DNA of 64,000 bases from Onchocerca volvulus. Its lineage: Eukaryota > Nematoda > Chromadorea > Rhabditida > Onchocercidae. Of the stretch, positions 1 through 8,553 are shown one piece after another. The translations under genes and the position numbers were made by a program. Under the pieces are notes generated by a model. It had not been told where the DNA came from and did not search any database. It worked only from the letters and a program-made list of their open reading frames with translations. How positions within the stretch are numbered: position 1 is the first letter of the stretch; each line of letters starts with the position of its first letter. Location: the NCBI GenBank assembly GCA_000499405.2, contig HG738137.1, positions 24,598,491 to 24,662,490 of the forward strand. The letters are read 5' to 3'.

Positions 1-189
1 CAGATAATTCGTAATCAGGGCATTCTGATTAAAAATATTTTAATTAAGATGCAATTTGATGATCTCATCGTATTAGAATTGTTTGCATCAAATTGAATTC
101 AGGTTTATCCTGAATTTAATGATCAATTTATTAATAACTAGTCTAATCGATGAAATCAATAATAATATGTTACGGCAAATGTTTTGCAG
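1..189 (+). other. Intron ahead of the first visible protease exon
   Basis: This AT-rich stretch ends in the acceptor TTTTGCAG at 182-189, directly before the protease exon that begins at 190. No further protease coding sequence is seen in it, so the exons for the signal peptide, the pro-region and the residues just before the active-site Cys lie to the left of the window. Confidence 0.6.
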
Positions 190-2144
190 GGAGAATGTGG
201 TAGTTGCTATGCTTTCGCTGCAGCTGCTGTATTGGAAAGTTATTATAAGAAGAAGAGAGGAGTACTTATCGATTTATCCCCGCAAAATATTGTAGATTGT
301 TCATGGGATTACGGTAACATGGGGTGCAATGGTGGTACAGTAAGCGGGGTAATTTTCTTATATATTTGTTTGTGCAAATTTACTCTAAAACTTTGTGAAG
401 TTTAAATTTCTAAACTAATCTTTCCGTAAAACCAGTTAATTTCTAAAAACACTTTGTTCAAAGGATTCAAGCAAAAAAACATAGTTATTGAAGCCAATCA
501 TCTGTATACTTGGAAAAGAAAGGAGAAAAATGAAAATTTCAATTTGTAACATATATTCATAATAATTTTTAAAATTATTCTGACTTTTTATCCAACTTTA
601 AAGTAGTATTTGAACTGATTAAGATTAACCTTTCGCTATTTCATCTTCAGAAATCCAAAAGAAAAAGCAATGATTCGTTAACTGCGATACGTTATTCCGA
701 TGACACATTGCGGCAAAATATTAGCGTTCGAATAGATCTGAAAACAAATATGGAAATTACCTTATTAGCAAAATGAAGATGAATTGTTATTAGAAAGAAT
801 TTATGATTATTAGAAAATTTCAGTCATTTGAATATGCAAAAGATCATGGAATTGCGCAGGAATCGAAATATCCATATGTTGAGATTGAGCAACGATGCAA
901 ATCTTTCCGTAAAACCAGTTAATTTCTAAAAACACTTTGTTCAAAGGATTCAAGCAAAAAAACATAGTTATTGAAGCCAATCATCTGTATACTTGAAAAA
1001 GAAAGAAGGAGAAAAATGAAAATTTCAATTTGTAACATATATTCATTATAATTTTTGAAATTATTCTGACTTTTTATCCAACTTTAAAGTAGTATTTGCA
1101 CTAATTAAGATTAACATTTTGCTATTTCATCTTCAGAGATACAAAAAAAAAAAGCGATGATTCGTTAACTGCGATGTGTTATTCTGATGATACATTGCGG
1201 CAAAATATTAGTGTTCGAATTAGACTAAAAACAAATATGGAAATTACTTTCTTAGCAAAATAAAGAAAAATTTCTGTTAGAAAATTTTTGATTAATCGAA
1301 AATTTCAGTCATTTGACTATGCAAAAGATTATGGAATTGCGCAGGAATCGAAATATCCATATGTTCACACTGTGCAGCAATGCAAATGGCGAAGTAATAT
1401 TGGTATTGTCACTGTTAATGATTACGTTCTTATACCGCAGGGTGACGAATTGGCACTTCAGAATGCTGTCGCTAAACTTGGACCTGTTGCTGTTGCAATT
1501 CATGCAACGCAGCCCGATTTCAGATTTTATAAATCTGGTATATTAAAATGAAATGAATATTTGAATAGCATCCAATTAGATATAATCATTATCATTCGAT
1601 AATTAGCACAAATCTATTGATGTTGCCATGTTTTTTGTACTATGAATTGAAACTAGATAAGCACCATACTGCATATCTAGTCTATTATGATGATTTTGAA
1701 ATTTCGGCTATATGATAGGTTAAACTTACCTAATCAAAGTTGCATTCAATAGTTTCTAGTGTTACAGGTATTTATTCTTCGTCTAATTGTGGAGAACCTA
1801 ATCATGCAGTACTGGTTGTGGGTTATGGAAGACATCCGATTATGGGAGATTACTGGATTGTTAAAAACAGGTTTGCTTTGATTCACTTGTTAAATTATTT
1901 GTCCGTTTACTTATTTTATACAAAAGCTATATAAACAGTTCATTTTTGCATTAAATTAAGGTCAGCTTATTGTCTTATATTAATATTGTTTTAAATTAAT
2001 GCCACAACTAATTAAAATTGAATGCAATTTTGACTATTGATTTTCAGATGGGGAACTGATTGGGGATATTCTGGATACTTTCATATTGCGCGAAACAAAG
2101 GAAACATGTGCGGTATCGCTACATTGGCTTTTGTTCCCATATAA
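190..2144 (+). CDS. Cathepsin L-like cysteine protease (peptidase C1A), C-terminal 195 residues, 5' end outside the window
   Basis: Four coding exons are read as 190-348, 1309-1537, 1768-1870 and 2048-2144. All have AG/GT borders and matching phases (0, 1, 2), giving 588 nt and a TAA stop. The active-site Cys lies in GECGSCYAF, the His in [10 protein letters not shown], and the Asn in WIVKNRWGTDWG, so the catalytic Cys/His/Asn are all present. GCNGG and the PYV segment are also typical of the family. No occluding loop is visible, which favours the cathepsin L/F side over cathepsin B. The oxyanion-hole Gln and the propeptide are not visible because the gene starts left of the window. Oddities are Tyr instead of the usual Trp right after the catalytic Cys, and Arg instead of Ser after the catalytic Asn. 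Family members act in lysosomes or are secreted; the substrate is unknown. Identification is firm, activity is inferred. Confidence 0.87.
417..1387 (+). repeat. Tandem duplication (unit about 484 bp) of intron plus half an exon inside the protease gene
   Basis: Sequence starting near 417 recurs near 900 at an offset of 483-485 bases. Each unit carries intron sequence followed by an acceptor and the exon beginning SF(D/E)YAK. In the first unit (exon copy 824-902) the exon breaks off after Cys-Lys and runs straight back into intron sequence, reaching an in-frame TAA a few codons later. The second unit (from 1309) continues into the complete exon. The junction shows a 3-base microhomology (AAT). 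The first copy is therefore a decoy or pseudo-exon with an intact AATTTCAG acceptor. Confidence 0.85.
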
Positions 2145-2151
2145 TTTTATG

Positions 2152-2157
2152 AATAAA
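2152..2157 (+). other. Candidate polyadenylation signal of the protease gene
   Basis: An AATAAA hexamer lies 8 nt after the protease stop codon. Short 3' UTRs are common in nematodes, so this is the likely signal. The cleavage site itself cannot be seen. Confidence 0.5.
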
Positions 2158-2219
2158 AATGTAAATCCAACCTGTTTCCTATGCCCGACCTCCGGTAAAT
2201 TCTCAACCGATTTTTTTCA

Positions 2220-2480
2220 AATTTTGACACAACCTTCTTTATAAGTAAATATGGTTACGTTTTTTCACGTTTCGCGTACGTGACAACTAAAAATAAGTAA
2301 GGAGACGGAGTTTATTGACTCCGCCTACCTTTTTTCTGTTATTCCCCTTTTTTCTCCCATCTTTCTACTTGAATAAAAGATACGGTTAGCCTCCGCCTAT
2401 ATTTTTTTCTGCCATTCTCCTTTTTTTCCCCCCCCTCCCCTCATCTCTCTCTCTTCCTGGGTAAAAGATGCGGTTAGCAA
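2220..2480 (+). mobile_element. Repeat-element debris, inverted relative of 7150-7320
   Basis: The stretch with GTGACAACTAAAAATA followed by a TTGACTCCGCC run and pyrimidine-rich sequence matches the reverse complement of about 7150-7320 over more than 100 bases with many substitutions. Within it a block of about 75-90 bp (TCCGCCTA...GATACGGTTAGC) is repeated once in degenerate form (about 2322-2390 and 2392-2478). No coding potential is seen. It is likely a fragment of a non-autonomous transposon related to the neighbouring Helitron or its passengers. Confidence 0.55.
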
Positions 2481-2532
2481 TGATAATAGAAATTAAACTG
2501 GATTAAATGTGATGACCGTCGCGCGCCAATAA

Positions 2533-2718
2533 GTGCGCATCATCATCGCGCGCTAAAAAAGGCGCCCTTTCTATCATTTTATATAGGATGTCAACGGGAA
2601 CGGTTTAATGCTCCGATTTTCTTTTTTATTTTACAAATTTTTTATTTTATAGTTTTCTCCTTTAGTCGTTGCGCATCATCATCACGCGCTAACAAAGGCG
2701 CTCTTTCTATCATTTTAN
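2533..2718 (+). repeat. Direct repeat of a GC-richer 48-bp block
   Basis: The block TGCGCATCATCATC(G/A)CGCGCTAA...TCATTTTA occurs at 2533-2581 and again at 2670-2718, about 137 bases apart. Its GC content is well above the surroundings, as in the Helitron ends. An ambiguous base (N) at 2718 sits exactly at the end of the second copy. Confidence 0.7.
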
Positions 2719-2887
2719 TATTCAAGCAACTTTTCACATCCCAAATGAAATTGCTAGCGAAGACATTGTGGTTGATACAGAATTCAATTATATCAATAGC
2801 TCTTTTTGGTCGTTTAAGACAAATACAAATACAGTCATCGTAAACAATTTACAGATTGATGAAATTTTGTCAAAACTTATGAAATAA
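2693..2887 (+). pseudogene. Unrecognised coding-like ORF fragment, 54 clear codons plus stop
   Basis: An open frame enters from the repeat end at 2693 and runs to a TAA at 2885-2887. From about 2723 it reads like real protein (begins QATFHIPNEIASEDIV, ends NNLQIDEILSKLMK), with mixed residues and no low complexity. I do not recognise the family. There is no convincing start codon or splice acceptor, and an N lies inside it. It could be the 3' end of a host exon captured by a transposon, or a relic of a gene displaced by the repeats on its left. Confidence 0.35.
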
Positions 2888-3028
2888 TTGAATTGTGGAG
2901 GACTAAAGGATAAAATCTCTTCCATGCGACTGCTTCTTGCACACTTGTCTGCAAAGACACTTAATATACATTTTAATTAATTACATAGCAGAAGTATTGC
3001 CTTTGATAAATTGATTGGAATTTCTATG

Positions 3029-3190
3029 TGAAAATTATCAGCTATTGTTTACTCTCATAATTGAAATTAAAGTTTTTGATGGTTTAATATTCAAATCTAT
3101 TTAACANTGAAAATTATCAGCTATTGTTTACTCTCACAACTGAAACGAAAGTTTGCAAATTTTGATGGTTTAATATTCGAATTTATCTAA
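3029..3190 (+). repeat. Tandem duplication of about 80 bp
   Basis: TGAAAATTATCAGCTATTGT begins at 3029 and again at 3108. Both copies continue to GATGGTTTAATATTC(A/G)AAT with scattered differences and an 8-base indel. An N at 3107 falls on the junction. It abuts the Helitron end at 3193. Confidence 0.8.
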
Positions 3191-4085
3191 TACTAGCTGA
3201 CCCGCCACGCTGACGCTCCACGTTGCCGATCCAGCTAATCTATGAGGACCGGCACGTTTCGTGGGTCCGACTCCATAGACTATATAAATATAAATATATA
3301 AATAAATGGACTCTATTTATTCATAAATATACTATAAACTATATATTATAGTCTATATAAAGTCTATATAAATAAAAATGTCAATGTTTATTTTCAAAAT
3401 CTTAATTCTCCTAAAATTTTTAAACACGCGCCTTATCTATATTAATTCAAAATCTTAGATATCGGAAAATCCTTCCCTACTGCTTTGAAATTTTGACACA
3501 ATCTGCATTCGAATACATACATGTTTTTATACACGATTTCTGTAGCTCAGCCTGATTAAATGGAAAAAAAAGGAAAGAGACAGCATATGCGTCTAGTGTT
3601 GGAGGAAAAAACTGATAATTCGTAATTTGATTTGTAATTTGGTTGGATTAGAGACTGATTCCTGCTTTTGTGATTAGACTAGGTCAGCAATAAATGTGAA
3701 GAAATTTTTTATTTCTTGTGTGACACAGATGAATGCTGTTGAGAAAGGTTTTATTGATTGATGAAGAATGTTTCTTCGTAACAAGCAATTATCAGAGAAC
3801 ATTCAGGCAAATTAATCATTGGGTTATTCTTTCCTTTGTCGATTATAAAGAATACTATTCAAGTGAATTGTCGGATTATCGCTACTGTTGTGTCGCTTTG
3901 AAATGTTGAACTGGAATCTCTAAAACTCCGACCTGTCGCTGTTGTTGCGTCAATTTTTTTCGTTTATTTAGTTTATCGTCAATGTTTTTCTTTTATCGTT
4001 TACCATGAATTGAAGCGTTGTAATGATAAACATGTTTGTCGCCTTAGAAACTATGTCACGCCACTTGACCTTTAGTATTTCTTAT

Positions 4086-6215
4086 TTACAATAATTGTCG
4101 TGGCGTATTTGACATCTTCCAGCTTTCGCCCACATCTAATCTGTTTAATTTCACAATACTTGTGGGTATAAAATATTTTTTGTTGTTCCATTGTCTGTAC
4201 AGATATAGAGATTGTCTGATTTGCCGATCGTAGAACACGCAACATATAATTGTCCGTGTGAGAAGCAATCGGTCTCTAGATCTGAAACGCACAATTCTTA
4301 AGATTAATCTTGAGTTTTTCGATGGTGAGTGCAAACGCCAATCCAGTTGGGAATTGCAATCTCTTAAATTGAAATGGCTTATCCGTTGGAATCATAGGAA
4401 TGGAGAAATAAGGACATTCTCATCTTTAGAAGATCCTGTCAAGATTTTTTTACTGCAAGCAGCGTGCCGTTGCAAAGTTTTGTTTGGTTGATATTTCGCA
4501 ACATGATAATTGGTAAGCCGATTTTCAATTACAGTACGTTCTGTGGAATCCCTGGCAAATCGAGTGAATTCAAAAATTCTTTTAGATAATCAACCGCTTC
4601 ATCTGTTTCCAGAACAGTCTCGACGCACTTGTATGTGACTGCCTTGCTTTGAATGTTAGAGTGAATAATATTGTGAAGTTTGTCGAATGTCTTGATTCCT
4701 GGCTGCAAGAATAGCTCATTCACTCAGCCAATCGTGATTCTTATAATTGATTTGAATATCGAGAAACATTTTTTCAACCATTCTTCTTTTGACGCTACTA
4801 AATTATAGAAGTTATGAGGCAATGAAGTTCGTCCTGTGGTCAGATCAGCCGGCACTTTCCGTTCTCAATTTTCAGCAATTGATGTGAGAATATTCCAGTT
4901 ATCGATCGTTTTTGCAGCTAAACATGCACATTTGTAGTAATTTCAACGTCTTTGTGTGTCGTCACGAAGTAAAGGATTTCGGGTAAGCATTTATTTCTTT
5001 CGTTGGTGTGGACTGAAGAATTACAGATAATATTTGCCTGAAATCTCTTCCAAGCAATAGTAATGCGTTTCTAAGCGGTCTGGTATTTCCATATAAGTCT
5101 TGCATTGATCGACCAAGAGCCTCGAGCGAATTTTTGTGTGCCATTCATCCAAAAAATAAGTTTACAATTTTGCAATACTTTTCCAATGTCGAATTCTTTG
5201 GAAATATTGCATGTGGGAGTTTTAATGAATTGCATGCTCAGTGGCAATTTCAAAGCGGAATGAGCAGTTCTTCCACCTGGTAGCAATGTTGCAGCTATTC
5301 CGAGCAATGCAAAAACTAAGGCTGTGCCATTTTGGGATCAAATTGTTGCTAGAATCAATCTAATTAGAAATGTTCTACCTGTCGCGGAAATCGCGAGGAT
5401 AAAAGAAGAAAATCGGTGATCCCTTGTTTTTAAATTTGAAATTGGACATTTGATGTTGTTAATTGTGAAATCCTTCCTTTGTCCGTCGTATCAATTGTTT
5501 AATTCAAATATCGTTGCCCTGAATTGTTGTCTTACTATGCAATCGATAATTCAACTAGGTAGTCTAGTTTACGCGCCAATAAAGGCACACTCCCATTTGC
5601 TAATACTGGCTCCATATTGTAGAGCAAACCTTATCATTGTTGTCTCTCTATAAGTAAGCATAGTTTTGAGTATAGGTTCATTTTTCTATTGTCGATATTA
5701 TGAGGGCGGTTTTAATAGGTCACGACTGTTTTATTCCCTTTCCCCCTGGTTTCTGGTATCATCACTGAAATCGTTTTGTTGATATCAATGAATTGTAATT
5801 ATAACGTGTCGTATCGTGTTATTAGAATTTATAATAAAGGTTTAATTACCCAAGTTTGAGGTCGATTGCAAGTGTGCGAATCTGCAAGATTTGGAGAAAC
5901 TGTAAGAACCAAGAACAGAATCCAACCTTACAATTTTGTCACTATCAGAAAGAAAAATAGCGACACTACGAGTTCCTCGTGGCGCATCTAAAAAGAAGAT
6001 TTCTCCAATTCCCTCATGACAGTTTGCATTATTTGATCGTAAATGCCTTTTTGCTCAAATGTAAGCTTAAGAAAATTTGATTGCACATATGGCAAAAGAT
6101 GGGGTTGTAATTTTGTTCGCGATGCAATTCTAATCGAGCGAAGAGCAGCAGATCGATTGAGTGACGGGATTCCCAATTGGTTGGGAATTTTTTTCGTGAT
6201 TTGTAAGCACAAGTT
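4086..6215 (-). pseudogene. Helitron Pif1-like helicase remnant (copy 1)
   Basis: Minus-strand fragments in several frames follow the order of a Helitron helicase. The first is an N-side piece containing PYVQSNFLKLTFEQKGIYDQ (about 6125-6030). It is followed by a degenerate Walker A region split by an LTR, GIAATLLPGGRTAHSALKLP (about 5300-5240), the LLLLGRDFRQILSVI segment (about 5070-5010), and AVDYLKEFLNSL (about 4600-4560). Last is the C-terminal segment LYLYRQWNNKKYF (about 4215-4170). Frameshifts and stops separate them. Such helicases unwind DNA for rolling-circle transposition; this copy cannot be functional. The family call is strong because the order and wording of motifs match Helitron helicases. 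Confidence 0.85.
5380..5965 (+). mobile_element. Solo LTR (586 bp) nested in the Helitron helicase
   Basis: The insertion starts TGTCGC and ends GCGACA, a perfect 6-bp inverted terminal repeat of the TG..CA type. It is flanked by CTACC (5375-5379) and CTACG (5966-5970), a 5-bp target duplication with one difference. Copy 2 of the Helitron lacks this segment (near 58890-58910), which confirms an insertion. An AATAAA at 5833 followed by GGTTTAATTACCCAAG fits the R region of an LTR. Five-base duplications fit Ty3/Gypsy or Bel/Pao elements; the superfamily is not determined. Direction is uncertain, and plus is suggested by the AATAAA. Confidence 0.8.
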
Positions 6216-6639
6216 ATAGATAGATAGATAAAAATAAACAAATTAAGGTATAATATGAATGAAATTTAAAAAAGAAAGAATTGGTATCAATTATATTAAA
6301 TTCTAAGTCATCAATACTTCTGATGGATTTGTGTATTTAATCTATGGAAAAATGAAGAAAATCATGAGTTAATATTTTAACATTAAATTCACATCAAATT
6401 AAGTTAAATGAAAATTAAGTCGGAGAAGATTAACTGAGCAGGAAGCTTTTCCTAAGAAATATTTAGAATTAATGTAATAAAATTTCTTTAAATTGATGCC
6501 TTTTGTCGGAAATTCCAAGGATATGTGATCTCAATTCCAATTTTTTTTATCACTTGTAAAATTTTATCTCTAAATTTGATCTTCACTCAATAATGTCCTT
6601 ACTGGGATAAGAGACAAGACAGTTGCATTCCATAATGAT

Positions 6640-6860
6640 CTGTTATTTTTGTAATTCATAACTGTCAATAATTATTGTTGGCATCTTTCCAACATTTTTG
6701 GTGGCAGGTATATTTTTTCAAATTAATTCTATGATTTCCTTAACTTTTTCCCCTCTCTTTTTTTCTTTTCGTTTCTTCGTTATGTTGTTATCATCGAGTT
6801 ATAATACGTTTCGCGTATACAATTTTTATAAATAAAGGTTTAATTACCCAAGTTTGAGGT
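6640..6860 (+). mobile_element. Fragment of a second, related LTR
   Basis: The 30 bases at 6831-6860, starting AATAAAGGTTTAATTACCCA, are identical to 5833-5862 in the solo LTR, while the flanks differ. This points to a second LTR or LTR relic of a related family sharing the polyadenylation/R region. Its ends were not found; the 5' limit given is a guess. Confidence 0.45.
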
Positions 6861-7149
6861 GCTACAAATCAACTTAACTCAACACGATACAAATTCAACC
6901 CAATTCAACGCAACCCAACCCAATTAGACTCACTGGTGATATTTGGCTATTGATCGACATCATTCCCATCATTCCCCATCATTAAGAAAAAATTCCACGA
7001 CACCTTTTTCAAACATTTAATGATGATTTTTCTTAAAGAAAAAAATTTCAAAATCAAAACTTAACAGATTTTTTAAAACTTTTTTTTTTTTTTAGATTTA
7101 TTACAAATACAGAAACTTTTATATTTTTATGCAATATTAGAAAGCATTT

Positions 7150-7420
7150 TGACTTTTTATCATTTTTCTCCTCTCCTTTTACAAATCCACGTAATGCAAT
7201 AAGCATAGCACTAGAAAGAGCGAAATGGTAGATAAAGGGAAAATGAAAGAAAAAAGGAGGATGGAGTCAAAAAATCCCTCTTTCATCTATTTTTAGTTGT
7301 TACGGACGTGCTAAGTAAGTATGCTTTTAAAAAAACACGCGTCTACTCGAATGCAATGTTGCATAAAAATTTAAAAGCAATCAGTGAAGAACTTGTAAAC
7401 CTATGTGGATACTAACAGGA
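7150..7420 (-). mobile_element. Helitron 5'-side subterminal sequence
   Basis: The part 7150-7320 is the inverted match of 2220-2480. The part 7310-7420 resembles the repeats at 59516-60100 in copy 2 (ACGCG..T..TCGAA..CAA..TTGCAT then AAAGCAATC.GTGAAGA). It marks the 5' side of the minus-strand Helitron. Confidence 0.5.
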
Positions 7421-8553
7421 AAATTTACATTTTTATTTATATAGATAATAAATCGAGTCCAATTTATTTTAGCTCGTACAGTGTTACTGTGATACTGTTT
7501 TACCGAGCTGTTTTATGATATTTTGACAGAAATATACCATAGGATTTCATAGCTTGAAGCAAAGATCAATGATCAAATTTAAAAAAAAAAAGATGCTGAA
7601 TAGTTATATTTTCATGTTATCGCCCCATTTCAGCATAAGTATCATAAAGCAAAAGCAAAAATAATTCAACAATTCAAAATGAAATTCACATATGCCTGCA
7701 AAAAATGCAAGAAATTGAAAAAGAAATTCAATATTCAATTAATTTCGTGAAAATACAAAATAATCAAAAATCTGAATTTTAAGTAATTTAATAAATAAAG
7801 GAAAAATACTCGTGTAATAAATCAAATTTTAAACTCAAATGAACACTATATTTGTTCAGTGCATGTTGATTTTCGATAGTTTGAAACTTTTTTAAATTTT
7901 ATTTCTTTATACCTTTAAATGATTAACTGAACTGTCTGAATTTTCAATATTTGATAATTTTCTGGTTATTATTTGAATTTTAATTTTGGCCTATTTCAAT
8001 ATTTGAAATTTCTTGGCCTATTTCCGTCAGAGTTATTGCAGAACAAACATCTTTCTCTTTTTCTTTTTATCACTGTAGCAATATTCAAGCAATATTTTCT
8101 TGAACATCAGAATTTCTCAATAATCATTGTGTTAAATCTCTTTAAAATTATCGAGTGATATTCGTATTATCAGATTATTAAATTATACAAAGCCTATTAT
8201 ATCGTTCGATTATATATGACCATGATGTATCTTCAGTTCTGATTATTTGTGTTAGTTATTCTCGGCCTCAATTCCAATCCCAATTTTTGGCTTCGATCTC
8301 CTCAATTCCGTTGATCCAAGTGGAAGCAAAAAAATTTAACAAAAACGGATACATGTATTACATCATTTAAAGTCAATTTTACGTCAAAAATTTTTTATAC
8401 GTTAAAATATTTTCCTTTTTTTCATCTAGAATAACCATAAAGATATCAAATCACTAAAAAATTAGAAAAACATCAATCAGAAATGAATTAAGACACAAAA
8501 ATAGTGATATGTTATCATTTCTCGAGATCACTTATGCAATCATAAACGATCAA
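7421..8553. other. Intergenic AT-rich sequence downstream of the DDR gene
   Basis: No gene, repeat array or transposon is recognised. It separates the Helitron from the DDR stop codon and must contain the DDR 3' UTR, but no AATAAA is evident close to the stop on the minus strand. Confidence 0.5.

Larger units (their letters stand above)
3193..7420 (-). mobile_element. Decayed Helitron, copy 1, with nested LTR
   Basis: The left limit is a minus-strand 3' end GGGTCAGCTAG followed by T, the CTRR-then-T junction typical of Helitrons. About 900 bp of non-coding 3' sequence follows and matches the second copy at 56552-57240. Next come remnants of a Pif1-type helicase on the minus strand (4086-6215). 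From about 7310 to 7420 is a GC-richer subterminal segment (ACGCGTCTACTCGAATGCAA...) that resembles repeats at the 5' side of copy 2. The right limit is uncertain because the 5' TC terminus was not pinned down. No Rep (HUH) nuclease domain is left, so the copy is dead. Confidence 0.75.
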
